Positions 60,137-64,000 of a stretch of DNA of 64,000 nt are shown here, one piece after another; the first letter of the stretch is position 1, and each line of letters begins with the position of its first letter. Source of the DNA: Henckelia pumila (Eukaryota; Streptophyta; Magnoliopsida; Lamiales; Gesneriaceae). Under the pieces are notes generated by a model. That model was given only the letters and a program-made list of their open reading frames with translations. It did no database searches and was not told the DNA's origin. Both the position numbers and the translations under genes were made by a program. The stretch covers positions 5,766,001 through 5,830,000 of the forward strand of contig NW_027331833.1 in NCBI RefSeq assembly GCF_033568475.1, given 5' to 3'.

Positions 60137-60361
60137 CGGAGGTCGTGCTTCCTCACAATAGAAGTACCAGCTATCACCCTCATTGGGATGAAACTATACC
60201 AGACGCTGATAACAATTCACAGTAGCATGATATAAAGTCAGCAAATCTATTCCCAAAATACAATCAAAATTTGTCATCGCTAGAATCATTAGATTAGCAG
60301 ACAACACATGACCCTCAAACTCTAGAAGGCAACCCATCACTAGACGCTTAGTTACTACCTC
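60137..60361 (-). pseudogene. Chromovirus protease-RT linker
   Basis: Minus-strand sequence joins the protease and RT parts. It is readable in pieces (the protease C-terminal side) but interrupted by stops. Confidence 0.5.
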
Positions 60362-61560
60362 CTACTCCAGTGGAGTAGATACAACTAAATTCAAGTCTAA
60401 TGATACATAAGGCAATCTATGTCTCTTAACAAAACGGCTACAAATAAAGGAATGTGATGCTCCAGTATCAATTAAAACAAGTGCAGGAATACCACATAGC
60501 AAAAAGGTACCTGCCAACATGCGATCGCTTCTTTCCTTAGCCTGCTCCATGGAAAGAGCAAATACCTGCCCCTGGGTGTGTGGGCGAAAACTGGAAAAAC
60601 TAGGTGGTGCTGGCTGCTGACGTGGATATGTAAAAGCCTGAGATCCAACCTGTGATCCCGATCCACTCGCAACACCCATACAAGTAGGACAATCCCTTCG
60701 CAGATTCCCCTGCTCGCCACAGATAAAACAAGCACCAGATGCTCTCCGACATGATGTTGTAGGATTCTTCCCACCACAGTGAGTACAATATTCATCTTTA
60801 TTCTTCTTTCCAAATCGAAACATACCTCGTGAACCACGAGATCCAGAAGAAGTAGTTGTAGAAGAAGAAATAGAACCAGACTACACAACAGATTGAGCCC
60901 TAGACCCAAGTAATCCACCAGGCTGTCCAGACATCATCAGTTGTGCCCGCCTACTGCTGTTCTCCACTTGACGGAACCGATTAACCACAGTCTTGTATGA
61001 TGTCGGATCATCACAAACAACAACATGTGAATAAATATCCTGATTGAGGCCTTGCAGAAAGATATCATACTTGGACGCATAACTCTCATTGATATGAGGA
61101 CTGTAAGGTAGTAGATCAAGGAATGCTGCTGATACTCATCAATAGTCATAGATCCCTACCTCAGCGTAAAAAACTCCATCGATCGTGCCTGACGGTCAAC
61201 TAGAGGAAAATAAAGCTTCTGGAACTGCTGACAGAAATCCTCCCAAGTCACACGACCTCTCTTAGTACGAGCCTGAACTGCTTTCGCATCCCACCATAAC
61301 CGTGCACTTCCATCAAGTACAAACTCCAGAACCTCCAACTTCTGCTCTTCAGTACAGTTGAAAGCATGAAAAACACTCTCAATTCTGGCCATCCAGTTCC
61401 TTGCCTCTTCAGGATTCTCGCCTCCCAACAAGGGTTTTGGTCCTACTTACATAAATTTACTGATGGAATAGCGACGTCTACCCTTGTGGTGATGTCGATG
61501 ACGATGATGGCCACCTTCATGACCAACACTGCCATGACTTTCATTTCCTATATCAGCCAT
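60362..61560 (-). pseudogene. Chromovirus gag and protease
   Basis: The start ATG is at 61558-61560 (MADIGNESHGSVG, then a His/Arg-rich stretch). An in-frame stop near 61447 precedes the capsid block 61431-61156 (NPEEARNWMARIESVFHAFN, RLWWDAKAVQ, FCQQFQKLYFP), and a frameshift near 61150 follows. 60823-60362 contains two zinc-finger-like pairs; the second, CFICGEQGNLRRDC, has lost its usual His. It also contains the protease active site VLIDTGASHSFIC. The order fits a chromovirus polyprotein; this copy is dead. Confidence 0.88.
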
Positions 61561-61653
61561 TATCTCAAAAAGAATTGCACATTTAAAAATCCCAAATGCG
61601 CAAGAATTAATCAAAACTAGACTAAATCCCAAGTACTAACCCCAAAATCTATT

Positions 61654-61668
61654 CATGCTCTGATACCA
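61654..61668 (-). promoter_or_regulatory. Chromovirus primer-binding site
   Basis: The minus strand reads TGGTATCAGAGCATG, complementary to the 3' end of initiator tRNA-Met, a few bases inside the 5' LTR. Confidence 0.92.
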
Positions 61669-61672
61669 CAAA

Positions 61673-63142
61673 TGTAGAGACCCTGCATTGAATCACCTAC
61701 TAACTAGCAAATATGACATGCATTAATCTTAATTAAAGCATAATTACATAACAGAGTAAAACGTGCAGAAATAAAACCCATATATTACATAACTGAGTAC
61801 AAAAGTTCAAGGCTTAATATTGTAGTTATACAACAAAATCTAAACAACTAGAAATTAAACATTATACAGCTATATCGAATCTTGCTGTATAATAACTCCT
61901 CAAGGCCCTTGCTCCCTAGTCCTGCCTCGAACTCTCAGCTCCGTCCATCCTGCGACCTGTCCCGTGGAATGGGGTGTCCAAGATAACAATTAGGACGTGA
62001 GCGACTAACGCTCAGTACGTAAACATGATTAAACATAAGTATATGATTCATGCAATCGTGATGACTGGTAACAAGTCATCTGATAATTCATGCTCAGTAC
62101 AAGCGCTCACGAATCAACCTTTGGGTACAACCACACTCGTCTATAACACCAGAGTAATCAGACATACACGTCCCCGCCATCGCGATACTCTCAGTGATAG
62201 ACTATCAAGTATAGAGCTGAGCGGCTCTATAATTATGGTATAACAAGGTACAGGCTCAACATGTATGTGCACATGACATATGAATATGAAAAGCAGTAAA
62301 GCATACATCATGCCACATAATAATGCCAAGTAAATGCAACATATAAACATGTATAATTGCTGGCAATCTCAGTCAATATGTACGTACCTCAAGGCTAGTT
62401 CAAGTCTAGTAGGACCTAGGTCCAAGCTTATATTCAAAAGTTCACCGTATCACTATACAAGTTCTATAAGTCTTAACTAAGCTAATAAGTACTCCCAAAA
62501 CTTAATAATATTTCCGGACCATACATTTGTCCGTATTCAGCCCTTTGGAGTCACTAGTTCTGGAGGATTATATCAACACCTTGTTATTCCAAAACCTCTC
62601 TATATATCGATAGGGCCCTCAAGTGTATATCTCACACTATATAACTGAAGAAGAAAACTCGGAAATTTGTAATTCAAAATGAATACAATGACCCCTATTG
62701 ATAGCCCCCAAATTCGGCCACGTTCGGAGCCTCCAAACTCAAGTTCGGAGTGTCTGATCCAGCTCCCTGCTTGCATGTGTGACACATTAGGTTCGGAGCG
62801 TCCGAAGTCAAGATCGGACCGTACGAACTGCTCTATGTTTGACACTTGTCAAAACTCATGGCTTAGTCATCGTGCATTGTTGGCTGAAGGAGTTCGGACC
62901 GTCCGAACAGGGTTCGGATCGTCCGATCCTGCCTTAACTCCGAAGTAAATATGCTCATCATCGGAGCTTCCGATTCACAAGGTTCGGATTTTCCGAACTA
63001 GGTTTGGACCGTCTGATTCTGTCCAACTTTGGAAGTTAAATTTTTGACTCTGAAGCCCGTTTAAGCCCTTGAATTGGTTAATTACTAACATTTAATCTTG
63101 TTTAACATATTATTATCTTAAAATGGAATATGGGTTACTACA
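61673..63142 (-). repeat. Chromovirus 5' LTR
   Basis: 1,470 bp, the partner of 41847-43334. The dyads upstream of its promoter are better preserved here, including the perfect inverted repeat GTTCGGACCGTCCGAAC at 62892-62908. Confidence 0.92.
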
Positions 63143-63410
63143 GAGAGAGTCGGTGGCTATGTTGTGAGGTCTTTTCCCCGGGATCCCAAAAGAAGAATCA
63201 AGATTCTTTTGAATTAGGATTTGATAGCCTTTTTACCAAAACATGCATTTTGTTTATCTTATGATCATAGAAGAACATCTATGGTTTGATGAGTTTACTT
63301 GATATTGTATGTTTATGTTGTTTATACTGGAAATTATATTCTCACCGGAGTTATCCAGCTGTTGTCTTGTTTTGTATGTGTGCACGGTAACAGGTGGGGC
63401 AGGGTTGAGC
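63143..63410 (+). repeat. Outer chromovirus-type LTR, second part
   Basis: Continuation of the LTR begun at 41020. It starts with the duplicated target site GAGAG and ends where another LTR begins at 63411. No gene. Confidence 0.6.
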
Positions 63411-64000
63411 TGTAGTAATCCAGAATCCATTTTAATATAATAATATATTAAACATGATTAAGGGTTAGTAATTAACCATTTTCAGGGTTCAATCAGACTT
63501 CAGAATTAAGAATTTGGCTTCCAATGTTTTGGCTAGAGCTTGTTGACTTCGGAGTTAAGGCACGTTCGGACGGTCCGAACCAGGATCGGACGGCCCGAAC
63601 TTCCTCATGCCAAGTAGGAAGGATTACTCAGCCATGGATTTTGACAAGTGACGGATTTAGGACACATCGGACGGCCCGAAGTGGCGATCGGACGGTCAAA
63701 ACTCGACGTGCCTCGCATGAAGACAGTGAGTTGGATGGGACGATCCAAACCCGAGTTCGGAGGGTCCGAACTTGACTGGAAATTTTCCTATAAATAGGGC
63801 TCATTCGATTTCATTTTGAATTACAAATTCCGAGTTTCCTTCTTCAGTTATATAAGTGTGAGATATACACTTGAGGGCCATATCAGTTATAATAGAGGTT
63901 CTGGAATAACCAAAGTGTGGTTATAATCATCCGGGACTAACGACTCCAAAGTGATTACTACGGACGAAGGTATGGTCCGGGAATCTATTTAAGTTTTGGG
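63411..64000 (+). repeat. Start of a second chromovirus LTR in the opposite orientation, cut by the window
   Basis: It begins TGTAGTAATCCAGAATCC and is the reverse complement counterpart of the ends of 41847-43334 and 61673-63142. It contains GTTCGGACGGTCCGAAC (63564-63580) and related dyads to ~63772, then a TATA box (CTATAAATAG, ~63790). The rest lies outside the window. Confidence 0.88.

Larger units (their letters stand above)
41847..63142 (-). mobile_element. Chromovirus (Ty3/Gypsy), 21.3 kb including a nested Athila-like element
   Basis: LTRs 41847-43334 (1,488 bp) and 61673-63142 (1,470 bp) begin TGTAGAGACCC and end GGGTTACTACA as written, with flanks GGGAG and GAGAG (4 of 5). A purine tract and a tRNA-iMet type primer site stand at the expected positions. 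The minus-strand order gag, protease, RT, RNase H, integrase, chromodomain is that of plant chromoviruses. The two LTRs differ at several percent of sites, so the insertion is old. The coding region is inactivated by several stops and frameshifts and is split by the insertion at 44893-58709. Confidence 0.93.

Overview
The window is nuclear DNA of a eudicot plant, possibly an asterid. It is AT-rich, its genes have GT-AG introns and plant-specific products, and more than half of it is LTR retrotransposons, hAT-like and Mutator-like elements and Helitron debris. The exact genus cannot be read from the sequence.

Region 1 (1-29.6 kb) is gene-bearing. It holds the 3' part of a DUF247 gene (1-915, +), a plastid RNA-polymerase sigma factor gene that I recognise as SIG5 (13.8-16.5 kb, +, five coding exons plus a 5'UTR intron, 516 aa), a clade-I SWEET sugar transporter gene (23.5-25.3 kb, +, six exons, 281 aa, one GC-AG intron) and an intronless PLS-type pentatricopeptide repeat gene (26.4-28.6 kb, -, 727 aa). 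Between them lie a young Copia retrotransposon with two identical 269-bp LTRs (1528-7124, -) inside an older TIR element, LTR debris (8-11.3 kb), a small hAT element (11.5-12.4 kb), and a 4.1-kb Mutator-like element (17.3-21.4 kb) that carries a tandem array of ~560-bp units and sits inside an older hAT remnant.

Region 2 (29.6-41.0 kb) has no host gene that I can support. It contains a 1.13-kb hAT-like element with a perfect 8-bp target duplication, a 2.8-kb hAT element broken by LTR-type sequence, AACTG/CAGTT-rich non-coding repeats, and a dead Helitron whose Rep/helicase protein is in pieces on the minus strand.

Region 3 (41.0-64.0 kb) is a nested stack. A chromovirus-type LTR (41020-41846, resuming at 63143) is split by a 21.3-kb chromovirus (41847-63142, -). 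That element is itself split just after its RNase H region by a 13.8-kb Athila-like gag-protease element (44893-58709, -; TSD GTAAG). Inside the Athila-like element, 2.66 kb of itself is duplicated around a 3.5-kb copy of the 34.1-37.6 kb region. This looks like replication template switching, or a 13.6-kb tandem duplication followed by a deletion. A second copy of the same chromovirus LTR family begins at 63411 in the opposite orientation and runs off the window.

The host genes do not form a pathway. SIG5 serves plastid transcription, SWEET moves sugar across membranes, the PPR protein is predicted to act on organellar RNA, and the DUF247 protein is membrane-anchored with unknown role. I see no convincing undescribed biological system. 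The most unusual observations are the template-switch-like rearrangement, the MULE enclosing a satellite-like array, and GC-rich dyads just upstream of TATA boxes in the U3 regions of two unrelated LTR families.
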